This document shows, one piece after another, positions 15,242-25,322 of a stretch of 64,000 bases of DNA (position 1 is its first letter; each line of letters begins with the position of its first letter). The notes under the pieces were generated by a model. It saw nothing but the letters and a program-made list of their open reading frames with translations. It ran no database searches and was not told the DNA's origin. Position numbers and translations under genes: made by a program. The DNA is taken from the NCBI GenBank assembly GCA_030583925.1, contig CP129482.1:62001-126000 (forward strand). The letters are read 5' to 3'. Source of the stretch: Anaerolineales bacterium (GTDB taxonomy: Bacteria > Chloroflexota > Anaerolineae > Anaerolineales > Villigracilaceae).

Positions 15242-15278
15242 ATGCCCCGGGCGGGAATCGAACCCACATCTAAGCCTT
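15242..15278. other. attR: right attachment site inside the intact tRNA-Arg gene
   Basis: The 37-bp copy matching 4091-4127. It covers the tRNA from the edge of the anticodon loop to the discriminator base, so integration rebuilds an intact tRNA at this end. Confidence 0.9.
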
Positions 15279-15314
15279 AGGAGTGCCTTGTTCTATCCAT
15301 TGAACTACCAGGGC
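15243..15314 (-). tRNA. tRNA-Arg, anticodon CCT
   Basis: A 72-nt cloverleaf on the minus strand. Acceptor GCCCTGG pairs with CCGGGGC (with one G-T), the D-arm is GTTC/GAAC, the anticodon loop is CTCCTAA (anticodon CCT), the T-arm is GTGGG-TTCGAAT-CCCGC, and the discriminator is A. The anticodon stem has an A-G mismatch next to the loop. No CCA is encoded. It is the integration target of the element. Confidence 0.9.
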
Positions 15315-15354
15315 GTTGAAGGGATTATATCAAAAACAAAAGCGATTCCGCTTC

Positions 15355-15383
15355 TTGACGCGATCCGCCTCCGTCTTTATAAT
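15355..15383 (+). promoter_or_regulatory. Promoter of the T-box / valS operon
   Basis: TTGACG at 15355-15360 and TATAAT at 15378-15383 with an ideal 17-bp spacer, eight bases before the first T-box helix. Confidence 0.85.
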
Positions 15384-15390
15384 CTCCGCC

Positions 15391-15719
15391 ATTCAGAAGT
15401 AGTACGCATTCGGCTCTCCGACAGGAAAGAAGGTCGTTGACTGAAAGCCTTCACAGAAAAAGATTGCGGAAGTCGTCTGAATTGGTTTGCTGAAGAAAAT
15501 TGGTAATTACCAATTACTAGACCAGCACGGGTTTGCCCGTTACAGCAGAATCAAGAGCGTTTGTTAGTTTCGTAGTTAGATAGTTCAATAGTTGGATAGT
15601 CGAGCAGTTGTTTTTCGAACTATATAACTAAAAAAACTAGAAACTATAAAACTAACCAACGAATTGAGGTGGTACCGCGACACGCTTGTCGTCCTCATCA
15701 TGGACAAGGCGTGTTTTTG
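15391..15719 (+). promoter_or_regulatory. T-box riboswitch, Val specifier, with repeat insertion
   Basis: Stem I base ATTCAGA (15391-15397) pairs with TCTGAAT (15476-15482), then CGCA with TGCG. The specifier loop has AGTAGTA facing GAAGTCG, with GUC (15472-15474) reading valine. The conserved T-box GAGGTGGTACCGCG is at 15666-15679, its TGGT facing the tRNA end, followed by terminator arms CACGCTTGTC and GACAAGGCGTG with a T-run at about 15681-15718. Uncharged tRNA-Val would stabilise the antiterminator and switch on the operon. Between stem I and the T-box lie about 180 nt, largely A/T-rich inverted repeats (15559-15660) and a TTGGTAA/TTACCAA palindrome, so the leader is longer than usual. 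Confidence 0.95.
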
Positions 15720-15734
15720 TTTTCTGGAGCGTAC

Positions 15735-16201
15735 ATGAAACTCAAACCCATACTCCAATCGCAATACCTCTCTGCTCTGGCGATGCTCAGGCAAGCGATC
15801 GCGCAATGCCCGCTCCAAGCATGGGATAACCCGAATGATAAGGATCGTTTTTGGTTCGTCGCTTATCACGCTCTGCGATTTGCCCATCAGTATTTGAAGG
15901 CGAACGACAAAGGATATCCGCGCTGGGAGCAACGACGGCACTCCAGCCCAGGTAGACCGTTTTCAAAAGAAGAGATTCTCGAAAAAGTGGCGATCGTCGA
16001 ACGCGATGTCGTTGAACAGATTGCATTAATGGATCTGGAAGCCAAAACTGGCGCTACCGGCGCCCTCGCAAACAAATTTGAACTGCAACTGTACAACATT
16101 CGTCACATCCAGCAACACACTGGCGAACTGTATGAAAAATTATCCGCGTACCCTGTCAAACTTGGATGGGCGTCGCAAAGATACAACAAAAAGAGGAAGA
16201 A

Positions 16202-16205
<4 letters not shown>
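15735..16205 (+). CDS. DinB-like four-helix protein
   Basis: 156 residues. The predicted four-helix layout and the motif YNIRHIQQHTGELYEKL with its His residues place it in the DinB/YfiT-like superfamily of putative metal-dependent enzymes (thiol transferases and others). An upstream AYHALRFAHQYL provides another His. It lies between the Val T-box and valS and overlaps the valS start by ATGA, so it is co-regulated with tRNA-Val charging. Its substrate is unknown. Confidence 0.65.
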
Positions 16206-18928
<2,723 letters not shown>

Positions 18929-18933
18929 AACAC

Positions 18934-18959
18934 AAAGGACGGACTTATGTCCGTCCTTT
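18934..18959. terminator. Bidirectional terminator between valS and the LSDAT gene
   Basis: Perfect 11-bp arms AAAGGACGGAC and GTCCGTCCTTT with a TTAT loop. It serves two convergent genes. Confidence 0.9.
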
Positions 18960-18978
18960 CTTATGCTTTCAGATAAAT

Positions 18979-19680
18979 CTATTGCATGAGTTCGTTCATC
19001 TTTTCGATGAACCCTGCGGGGTCTTTGAAAAAATTTGCGACGTGCACTTTTCCCGTACGCAGTAACGCAATTGCCTTAGGTTCGAACGCGTTCAGTGTGC
19101 TTGTTGTCGCGATGACATCCGCTGTGCGCCCACTGCCCTCAGCGACCAACACCGGGTTATCATGTTGGATATTGAAACGGGCATCTTCCCATGCGATCTG
19201 CCCGCCGTTGATCATGATCGCGACCGAAGCCAGCGAGCCGGAGAGGGCGCGGGCTGACGCCGCGATCCATTCCGATTCGTCGCCCCAATGATCCCCCGGG
19301 CATAAAATGAAATGAGAGTGATGAGGTTCGAGTCTCGTCTCGATATTTTCGATATCCCGCGCCGCGACCCCGATCAGCGGAAAATCTTGCCCCGTAACTT
19401 GGCGCGCGCGCCCAATAGACGCCATCACACCCGAATCCGTCCCGCCGTCAATGATGGCGGCTTGTTTCCGCCCGACAAATGGGATCAGGTGATCTTCAAA
19501 GAACTTTTGCACTTTGAGGATATCTTCATCGGTCATGCCGCTGGCGCCGCCGACGATCACAATCGCCGGCTGTTCATGGTCAAAGCCGAGTAATTGCCAA
19601 GTTTGATGAAGTTCATCCAACAAGTCCGGGCGGATGACCGGTTTGGCTTGACCGTTACGAAGAATGGAACTCAATTCCAT
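18979..19680 (-). CDS. LSDAT (SLOG-superfamily) protein, predicted nucleotide-ligand sensor
   Basis: 233 residues from the ATG at 19680; an in-frame TTG at 19698 is possible. A Rossmann-like fold is indicated by IVIVGGASGM, AIIDGGTDSGVMASIGRAR, LCPGDHWGDESEWIAASARALSG split over two elements, and VLVAEGSGRTADVIA. This pattern is that of the prokaryotic LSDAT branch of the SLOG family, related to the sensor domain of TRPM channels and predicted to bind nucleotide-derived signals. It is divergent from a membrane protein gene (19756-20616), which could be its effector. A TATAAT lies just upstream of the ATG, so a leaderless mRNA is possible. Confidence 0.75.
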   Translation of the reverse strand: MELSSILRNGQAKPVIRPDLLDELHQTWQLLGFDHEQPAIVIVGGASGMTDEDILKVQKFFEDHLIPFVGRKQAAIIDGGTDSGVMASIGRARQVTGQDFPLIGVAARDIENIETRLEPHHSHFILCPGDHWGDESEWIAASARALSGSLASVAIMINGGQIAWEDARFNIQHDNPVLVAEGSGRTADVIATTSTLNAFEPKAIALLRTGKVHVANFFKDPAGFIEKMNELMQ

Positions 19681-19755
19681 GGTCGAATTATATAACAAGC
19701 GGTTTGATTTGTTGCATTGTATTTCCGCTTGCAGTCGAACTCAATTCGCCTTATC

Positions 19756-20616
19756 ATGCTGGGAATGATATTCTTGAAACTCGATTGGTTGACCCAACTC
19801 AAACGTAAGGAAATCGTCTTTCTGGCGTTGCTAGTCGTCTCCGGCGGTTGGACCGGTTATCTCTGCGGACGGGTGGCGACGCAATATGGCGAGTTGTTCG
19901 TCCCGTTTTCACAAGCGTTGAAATCTGCGGCATGGGTCATCGCCTCGTTAATTGTGATCGAGGTCATGGTTGGAGTTGCTAGCGCGCTCTTGCGTCCGTT
20001 ACGTTTGCTCCTCCTCGGTCATGGACTCGGCGCGGTTGCTTTCCTGTTCACGTGGCGCGACGGTTGGATCGCCTTTGCAGGAGCGTTCGTTTATTTTGCG
20101 GGTATGGCATGGTATTCCCGCGTCCTCGCGAGCGAACTCGATAGAAGGCTTGAATTTTCCCTGCGTCCGCTCGTTTACGAACAAAGAAAGATCATCATCA
20201 CGCTCTCGCTGATGCTGAGTCTCTCCTTCGCCTGGGGCTATCGCTTAAGCGCGCAAGACCAACTCGTCATCCCGCAGGGATACAAAAAAGCCGCGGAAGA
20301 AATGTTGCTTTCGAGTTTAGAATCACAAGTGCAAAACCAACCCGACTTGGATCCCATTGCGCGCGACCTCTACATCGAACAAGCGCGCAAAACGCTCGAC
20401 AATTCATGGAACCGCATCGAATCATCCATCCAACCGTATGTTCGATTCATCCCTCTCGGTTTGATTCTTCCGCTATACCTTCTGCTCGTCGGCTTGCTCG
20501 ACTCGCTCGCGTGGATCGCCTATTTTCTGCTTTGGCTCGCGTTCAGTCTGCTCAAACGTCTCGGTGTCGCTCAAACCGTCGCCGAAACCAGCGAACGCAA
20601 ACGACTCCGTTTATAA
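19756..20616 (+). CDS. Multi-pass membrane protein, unknown
   Basis: About 286 residues. Hydrophobic segments lie near residues 18-40, 55-80, 88-125 and 155-175, with another hydrophobic block (about 230-270) close to the C-terminus. A soluble helical region between about 180 and 225 separates the two membrane parts. No family recognised. It is divergent from the LSDAT gene and separated by about 75 bp. A functional link to that ligand sensor is only a guess. The start could also be the ATG at 19765. Confidence 0.5.
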   Translation: MLGMIFLKLDWLTQLKRKEIVFLALLVVSGGWTGYLCGRVATQYGELFVPFSQALKSAAWVIASLIVIEVMVGVASALLRPLRLLLLGHGLGAVAFLFTWRDGWIAFAGAFVYFAGMAWYSRVLASELDRRLEFSLRPLVYEQRKIIITLSLMLSLSFAWGYRLSAQDQLVIPQGYKKAAEEMLLSSLESQVQNQPDLDPIARDLYIEQARKTLDNSWNRIESSIQPYVRFIPLGLILPLYLLLVGLLDSLAWIAYFLLWLAFSLLKRLGVAQTVAETSERKRLRL

Positions 20617-20647
20617 CTTGCGATATAATCGCGCCAATTCAATACAA

Positions 20648-20792
20648 ACCTTCGGGGCAGGGTGAAATTCCCGATCGGCGGTATAGCCCGCGAGCAAGTT
20701 GCTCATTCAGCAGTTCAACTGCGGAAAGAACGACAAGCAGGATTCGGTGCAACTCCGAAGCCGACAGTCACAGTCTGGATGGTAGAAGGATA
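20648..20792 (+). promoter_or_regulatory. FMN riboswitch (RFN element)
   Basis: Conserved elements appear in order: CTTCGGGGCAGGGTGAAATT, CGATCGGCGGTATAGCCCGC, GATTCGGTGCAACTCCGAAG, then GCCGACAGTCACAGTC and TGGATGGTAGAAGG. Together they form the six-helix FMN aptamer. The variable arm carries a palindrome GCAGTT-c-AACTGC of a repeat family seen elsewhere in the window. A hairpin CCCGGAAAC / GTTTTCGGG followed by T-rich sequence (20826-20857) is the probable expression-platform terminator. It controls the ABC transporter genes downstream. Confidence 0.97.
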
Positions 20793-20825
20793 TCGACTCA
20801 CCGCGAGTCTGATTCGACTTAACGC

Positions 20826-20857
20826 CCCGGAAACGCACGTTGTTTTCGGGACTTTTA
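20826..20857 (+). terminator. Probable FMN-responsive terminator
   Basis: A 9-bp hairpin with one G-T pair, then GACTTTTATT. A second GC hairpin with a T-run follows at 20890-20916 (GCGCC / GGCGC then TTTTT). Either could be the FMN-controlled terminator. Confidence 0.65.
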
Positions 20858-21012
20858 TTCCGCTTCAGACTCAGGGGAGGCTTGATTCTGCGCCCCGACC
20901 TTTCGCGGCGCTTTTTGTTTTTCGCGCTGAGCGGAGCGAGCGTTCTTTGCGAGCGCAGTCGAAGCGCAAACATGAAAGAAGAAAGACGAAAGAACAGCTC
21001 CAATTGAAACGC

Positions 21013-21759
21013 ATGACCAAAAGAAACATCCCCATCCTCCTCTCGATCGTCGCCTTCCTCCTCGGCTGGGACCTCCTCACGCGCCTCAGCGGAATCCCCA
21101 ACTTCATCCTGCCCTCGCCCCTCAGCGTGTGGACGCGTTTCATCAAAGCCCTCAACGACGGCAGTTTGCTTCATCACACAGCCATCACGTTGACCGAGAT
21201 CGTGCTGGGACTCATCGTTGGCGTTTTGTTTGCAACCGTTTTGGGATACGCCCTTGCCAAGTCGCGCGCGCTGGAAAAAGTGTTGTCGCCGTATCTCGTA
21301 GCAAGCCAGGCGATTCCCGTCATTGCGATTGCGCCATTGTTGGTCATCTGGCTGGGAGATGGGATTCTCTCGAAAGTTGTCATCTGCGCGTTGATCGTGT
21401 TTTTCCCTGTGTTGGTGAATACCATCGTTGGCGTGCGTTCCGTGCCGACCGCGTTGTACGACTTGATGAACTCGCTCCATGCTTCGCGCTCGCAGATATT
21501 TTGGAAAGTGGAAGCGCCCGCGTCGTTGTCCGTGTTCCTCGGCGGGCTACGCATCGGCGCGACGTTATCCGTTATCGGCGCCATTGTCGGCGAGCTGGTG
21601 GACGCGGAAAGCGGTCTCGGCTTTTTGCTCCAACTCGGCGATTTTCAATACGACACGCCGATGGTCTTTGTGGCAGTCTTCACCCTCATCGCGCTCGCGT
21701 TGATGTTGTATGGAATTGTGAGATTGTTGGAGAATAAATTTTTGAAGTGGCAGAACTAA
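21013..21759 (+). CDS. ribX: Riboflavin-type ABC transporter permease
   Basis: 248 residues from the ATG at 21013. The frame is open back into the riboswitch, but that part is leader RNA and repeat. It has about six membrane segments and the EAA loop LHASRSQIFWKVEAPASLSVFLGG, as in SsuC/TauC/ThiX-type permeases. It lies under an FMN riboswitch and is followed by a lipid-anchored binding protein and an ATPase, so it probably imports riboflavin or a precursor. Confidence 0.85.
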   Translation: MTKRNIPILLSIVAFLLGWDLLTRLSGIPNFILPSPLSVWTRFIKALNDGSLLHHTAITLTEIVLGLIVGVLFATVLGYALAKSRALEKVLSPYLVASQAIPVIAIAPLLVIWLGDGILSKVVICALIVFFPVLVNTIVGVRSVPTALYDLMNSLHASRSQIFWKVEAPASLSVFLGGLRIGATLSVIGAIVGELVDAESGLGFLLQLGDFQYDTPMVFVAVFTLIALALMLYGIVRLLENKFLKWQN

Positions 21760-21760
21760 T

Positions 21761-21845
21761 GTCATTGCGAGGAGGGCGATAGCCCGACGAAGCAATCTCC
21801 TCGCCAAGATGGAGATTGCTTCGCCACTTCGTGGCTCGCAATGAC
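21761..21845. repeat. Palindromic repeat, CATTGCGAG / GAAGCAATC family
   Basis: GTCATTGCGAGGAG ... GAAGCAATCTCC pairs with GGAGATTGCTTCG ... CTCGCAATGAC. Other copies: 31084-31194, 33488-33573, 34308-34397, 42109-42203, 59993-60120 and a variant at 46661-46762. It lies between two genes of the riboflavin operon. Confidence 0.9.
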
Positions 21846-21864
21846 ATGCAAAAGGAGATTCAAA

Positions 21865-22839
21865 ATGTTTCGCAAGATGGTTTTACTCACGCTGGGGCTG
21901 GCGATAACGCTGACGGCTTGCGGCAATCCGAACGTCCAGAATGAAGCGTTGACCCACATCCGTTTACCGATGGGGTACATCCCCAACATCCAATACGCGC
22001 CGTTCTACGTCGCGGTCGAAAAGGGATATTTCAAAGAGGCAGGAATCGAAATTGAGTTCGATTACGCGTTCGAGACCGATGGCGTCGCGCTGGTAGGCGC
22101 GGGCGAATTGCCGTTCGCGGTCGTTTCGGGCGAACAGGTTTTGCTCGCGCGCGCGCAGGGATTGCCCGTCACGTATGTTGCCGCGTGGTATCAGCAGTAT
22201 CCCGTTTCGGTGGTGGCGAAGAGCGAACTCGGCGTAGTTGTGCCGCAGGATTTGAAAGGGCGGAAGATCGGCTTGCCCGGTTTGTTCGGCGCGAGTTATA
22301 TCGGTTTGCGCGCGTTGCTTGCCGCGGGCAAACTCACCGAAGCGGATGTAACGCTCGATGCGATCGGTTTCAATCAAGTCGAATTGATGGCGGCGGGACA
22401 ACAAGATATCGTCGTCGGGTACGCGGCAAACGAACCGATTCAATTGCGCGCGCAAGGCATCGCGGTGACCGAATTGCGCGTGGCGGATTATGCCCAACTC
22501 GCGGCGAATGGAATTTTGGCTAGCGAAAAAGTGATCGCGGAGAATCCCGAGCTGGTGCGCGCGTTCGTCGGCGCTTTTCTGAAAGGTCTCAAAGATACGA
22601 TTGCGAATCCCGATGAAGCGTTCGAGTTGAGCAAGGCGCACATCCCGAATTTTTCCGAACTCGATGAAGGTGTACAACGAGAAGTGCTTGCGGTATCCAT
22701 CGAACAATGGCAGGCGGAGCGGCTCGGCTACTCCGATCCTGCCGCGTGGGAGAACATGCAGAATGTTTTGCTCGATATGGGTTTGCTTTCCGAGAAGATG
22801 GATTTGAGTAAAGCCTTCACCAACGAATTCATTCCGTAG
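21865..22839 (+). CDS. ribY: Riboflavin-type ABC transporter substrate-binding lipoprotein
   Basis: 324 residues, starting at 21865 behind AAAGGAG. The leader ends in the lipobox LTAC. The NMT1/THI5-like fold is shown by GYIPNIQYAPFYVAVEKGYFKEAGIEIE split over two strands, IGLPGLFGASYIGLRALL, and FNQVELMAAGQQDIVVGY. It is anchored outside the membrane and hands the ligand to the permease. The riboswitch context identifies flavin as the probable ligand; thiamine-precursor or aliphatic sulfonate binders are relatives. Confidence 0.85.
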   Translation: MFRKMVLLTLGLAITLTACGNPNVQNEALTHIRLPMGYIPNIQYAPFYVAVEKGYFKEAGIEIEFDYAFETDGVALVGAGELPFAVVSGEQVLLARAQGLPVTYVAAWYQQYPVSVVAKSELGVVVPQDLKGRKIGLPGLFGASYIGLRALLAAGKLTEADVTLDAIGFNQVELMAAGQQDIVVGYAANEPIQLRAQGIAVTELRVADYAQLAANGILASEKVIAENPELVRAFVGAFLKGLKDTIANPDEAFELSKAHIPNFSELDEGVQREVLAVSIEQWQAERLGYSDPAAWENMQNVLLDMGLLSEKMDLSKAFTNEFIP

Positions 22840-22848
22840 GTTTTGAAG

Positions 22849-22903
22849 TACGCAATACGCAATACGCAGTACGAAATAGTTATTGCGTATTGCGTACTGC
22901 GTA
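22849..22903. repeat. Palindromic repeat made of TACGCAATACGC units
   Basis: Left side TACGCAATACGC and related units, right side GCGTATTGCGTA and GCGTACTGCGTA. Two alternative hairpins are possible. It lies between the binding protein and ATPase genes of the riboflavin operon. Confidence 0.85.
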
Positions 22904-22910
22904 AATGCAC

Positions 22911-23657
22911 ATGTCGCAACAATCGATTCTCACCATCCGCAACATCTCTGCCGTCTTCCCAAATGAAAACGGCGGCTTACGCGCGCTCGATGACGTTTCG
23001 TTCAACGTCCGCCCGCGTGAATTCGTGTGCGTGTTGGGTCCTTCGGGTTCGGGCAAGACGACGCTGTTGCGAATTTTGGCTGGCTTGATTCCACCTACAT
23101 CGGGCTCGTTCACGTTCGGTCGCGGCGGACAGCCGAGCATTGGCATGGTGTTTCAAGGGGCAAATCTTATGCCGTGGCGCACGGTTGTCGAAAATATCAA
23201 ACTTCCTCTGGAAGTGAAAGGCATGGATGAAACCAGCGCGCGGAAAAAGGCAATTGATATGATCGAGTTGGTGGGATTGCAGGGATTCGAAGATACACTC
23301 CCGCGCGATCTCTCGGGCGGGATGGCGCAACGCGTGGCGATTGCGCGGGCGCTTATCCATGACCCCGACCTGCTCCTGCTCGACGAGCCTTTCGCCTCCC
23401 TCGACGCCATGACCCGCGAGCGTATGTGGACGGAACTCTCACGCATCTGGCAAGCGCGCCAGAAGACGGTCGTCATGGTCACGCACTCGATCAATGAATC
23501 GTTGTTTTTAGCGGATCGTGTTTTAGTTCTGACTCAACGTCCAGGCAAAATAAAAATGGACGTGGCAGTTGACCTGCCGCGTCCACGCAAAGACGATATC
23601 CGCTACACGTCTAATTTTGGAAAGTTGGCGAGAAAACTACGCGGGGCGATTGAATAG
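22911..23657 (+). CDS. ABC transporter ATPase of the riboflavin system
   Basis: About 248 residues (in-frame ATGs at 22905 and 22911). Walker A is GPSGSGKTT, the Q-loop lies in GMVFQGANLMPW, the signature is LSGGMAQRVAIARAL, Walker B is LLLLDEPFASLD, and the switch is VTHSINESLFLADRV. It belongs to the nitrate/taurine/thiamine-precursor subfamily, matching the permease and binding protein upstream. The three genes form one FMN-regulated operon. Confidence 0.88.
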   Translation: MSQQSILTIRNISAVFPNENGGLRALDDVSFNVRPREFVCVLGPSGSGKTTLLRILAGLIPPTSGSFTFGRGGQPSIGMVFQGANLMPWRTVVENIKLPLEVKGMDETSARKKAIDMIELVGLQGFEDTLPRDLSGGMAQRVAIARALIHDPDLLLLDEPFASLDAMTRERMWTELSRIWQARQKTVVMVTHSINESLFLADRVLVLTQRPGKIKMDVAVDLPRPRKDDIRYTSNFGKLARKLRGAIE

Positions 23658-23658
23658 C

Positions 23659-23940
23659 CTACGCCAATTCCACTTTGAGTTTTTTCCCCAGCGCGGAAGC
23701 CGCGCGTTCCAAAGTTGACAAAGTGACCGATGAATTGGATGGGTCGAGCAGTCGTTCCAACGCGGCACGGCTGGTTTTCATCTTATCCGCCATTTCAGTC
23801 TTGCTGAGTTTCCGTTGCTTCATTTCCTCGGCAATTTGATAAGCAATGACGCGTTTGATCGCGGTCGCTTGCGCGCGTTCGAGCAAGTTCTCTTCGCGCA
23901 GAAAATCGTCAAAGGCGCTTCCAATATTTCTTTTCTTCAT
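23659..23940 (-). CDS. HigA/XRE-family antitoxin
   Basis: 93 residues. The helix-turn-helix EEMKQRKLSKTEMADKMKTSRAALERLLDPSNSSV is characteristic of the XRE antitoxin of HigB/RelE-type systems. It follows the toxin gene by four bases. It should bind the toxin and repress the operon, probably at the palindrome 24309-24328. It appears intact, although the toxin gene is interrupted. Confidence 0.85.
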   Translation of the reverse strand: MKKRNIGSAFDDFLREENLLERAQATAIKRVIAYQIAEEMKQRKLSKTEMADKMKTSRAALERLLDPSNSSVTLSTLERAASALGKKLKVELA

Positions 23941-23944
23941 GGTT

Positions 23945-24301
23945 TTATTCCTCTTGTAAATCAGCCAATCGTCGGCGGGCGGTGTTTAACTCAGTGAGCG
24001 GAGTCTTTTGGGATTTCTTCACAAAGCCGTGTAGAAGTACCATCGTGTTTCCTTCCACAGTGAACAACACGCGTGCAATTCCCTGCGTGGTGTTCGAGCG
24101 CACTTCCCAAAGCCCGCGTTCCAGTTTGCGGATCAAGGGCATTCCGAGGGGCTAGCCGAATTGTGCGGTTTTGATGTCTTCGCCGATAATCCTTTTATCG
24201 TCACGGCTCAGGCTCTTCAACCATTCGCGCACAGGCTCGTTTCCAGCGGATGTTCGATAAAAGAACACGTTCAGGATTGGCTGGCGTTGTTCCTTGTCCA
24301 C
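23945..24301 (-). pseudogene. HigB/RelE-type toxin interrupted by one amber codon
   Basis: A continuous frame from GTG at 24301 to 23945 is broken only by TAG at 24152-24154. Before it: VFFYRTSAGNEPVREWLKSL ... EDIKTAQFG. After it: PLGMPLIRKLERGLWEVRS ... VLLHGFVKKSQKTPLTEL. In this phage-Gp49/HigB family a Trp normally stands before PLGMPL, so TGG to TAG is the likely mutation. The C-terminal 65 residues could be re-started at the ATG at 24142 but would lack the N-terminal strand and helices. Promoter, operator and antitoxin are intact. A sequencing error or amber suppression are alternatives. Confidence 0.85.
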
Positions 24302-24307
24302 GAAAGC

Positions 24308-24335
24308 AGTGTACCATAAATGGTACACATGTCAA
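24308..24335 (-). promoter_or_regulatory. Promoter and palindromic operator of the higBA operon
   Basis: On the minus strand, TTGACA (24335-24330), a 16-bp spacer and TACACT (24313-24308). The spacer is a perfect palindrome with arms GTGTACCAT and ATGGTACAC (24309-24328), the expected binding site for a dimeric XRE antitoxin. Confidence 0.85.
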
Positions 24336-24434
24336 GACATCGAGCGTTGTGTGCGGTGGTCGAGTAAATCAAAACGTTCCGCAGGTATTGGGGCAAACTT
24401 TGTTTCCTTGCAGAAACCTGCGGGACGGTTCGTT

Positions 24435-25034
24435 TTATGGAGCGATCCACACCACAAAAGTAATTTCCATTTTTTTGTATTCCCCACTAACCTCCCAACA
24501 TCCCAGCGTTGGAAACTCAACACCCGTAAGCATAGCTTCGCCAATGTCATCCGCCATCGCGTTCGTCGCGCCATAGAAGCGGAGGTCGGGTGATTCGCCG
24601 TCCAGCCTGTGACCAGTCACCACCAGCGCGGGTTTAGGTTCGTTGGATAGATCATACAAATCGCTCCACCACATGATCTTTTGAGTAAAGCCATCTGAAG
24701 TTTTCGGCAATCCCGACCAAACTCCATCGTTGTGAAGCGCTGTCCATAAATGTTCCGAGCCGAACCAGAAGATTCCATCCCACGGCGCGGACGGCGAGTA
24801 CGGCTCAGGCGCCGCGAACGTGGGTTTGCTGAATGTTGTGACAGGACAATCTTTTGGCGGAATCCTCGACGCGATCTCGGCTTCGACTGTTTGCGTCAAC
24901 TCGACAGGCGCGGGGATATCTGTTGGCATCCGATAGTCTTCGAGCGTTTTGGTTTCCTGAGACAGTAGGGTTGTGCAACTCACCAAAAGTATCGCGAGAT
25001 GTAGAATGGAAAGGGTGAAATATCGTCTTTGCAT
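24435..25034 (-). CDS. Predicted lipoprotein, unknown
   Basis: 199 residues. The leader ends with LLVSC, a lipobox. The mature part has a Trp-rich centre (PWDGIFWFGSEHLWTAL, KIMWWSDLYDL) and no domain I can name. It is likely exported and lipid-anchored. It stands alone between the higBA module and the DUF2277 gene. Confidence 0.6.
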   Translation of the reverse strand: MQRRYFTLSILHLAILLVSCTTLLSQETKTLEDYRMPTDIPAPVELTQTVEAEIASRIPPKDCPVTTFSKPTFAAPEPYSPSAPWDGIFWFGSEHLWTALHNDGVWSGLPKTSDGFTQKIMWWSDLYDLSNEPKPALVVTGHRLDGESPDLRFYGATNAMADDIGEAMLTGVEFPTLGCWEVSGEYKKMEITFVVWIAP

Positions 25035-25095
25035 TGCAACTCCTTGCTTTACCTCAAATACACCGCAAAGAGTTCATAGGTTCCAGCAAAGCAAA

Positions 25096-25320
25096 TTAAT
25101 TTTTCACTGAAACAATTGCTTGGCTTTTCGTGGCGAGCCCCTTCAATAAACTTCGCGTCGCCTCGGTCACCTCATCTACCGCTTTCTCGAACGCCGCTTC
25201 ATTGACCTTCGACGGCTTGCGATAGCCGCTGACCTTCCTCACAAATTGCAACGCCGCCGCGCGGATTTCCTCCTCGGTGGCGGGGATTTCACTGCGTAAG
25301 GTTTTGATGCTTCGGCACAT
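25096..25320 (-). CDS. DUF2277 protein
   Basis: 74 residues beginning MCRSIKTLR, then ATEEEIRAAALQFVRKVSGY and TEATRSLLKGL, which is the complete DUF2277 pattern. These small proteins occur in actinobacteria, proteobacteria and Chloroflexota; the function is unknown. It directly follows the adenylate cyclase gene with a two-base gap, so they are probably co-transcribed. Confidence 0.8.
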   Translation of the reverse strand: MCRSIKTLRSEIPATEEEIRAAALQFVRKVSGYRKPSKVNEAAFEKAVDEVTEATRSLLKGLATKSQAIVSVKN

Positions 25321-25322
25321 AG

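Larger units (their letters stand above)
4091..15278. mobile_element. Integrative element in tRNA-Arg, virus- or satellite-like, about 11.15 kb
   Basis: Bounded by a 37-bp direct repeat (4091-4127 and 15242-15278) derived from tRNA-Arg(CCT). The integrase gene points outward at the left end and an excisionase-like HTH gene lies at the right end. Cargo comprises a winged-helix protein, small membrane proteins, a lipoprotein, a long structured non-coding region, four virion-like genes, a holin-like protein and a thermonuclease. No terminase, portal, capsid or tail-tape gene is recognisable, so it is either a satellite, a remnant or an unfamiliar virus type. Confidence 0.85.

Noticed and set aside
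20662..21012. N-terminal extension of the riboflavin permease frame
   Set aside because: It runs through the FMN aptamer and its terminator; the permease homology begins at 21013.
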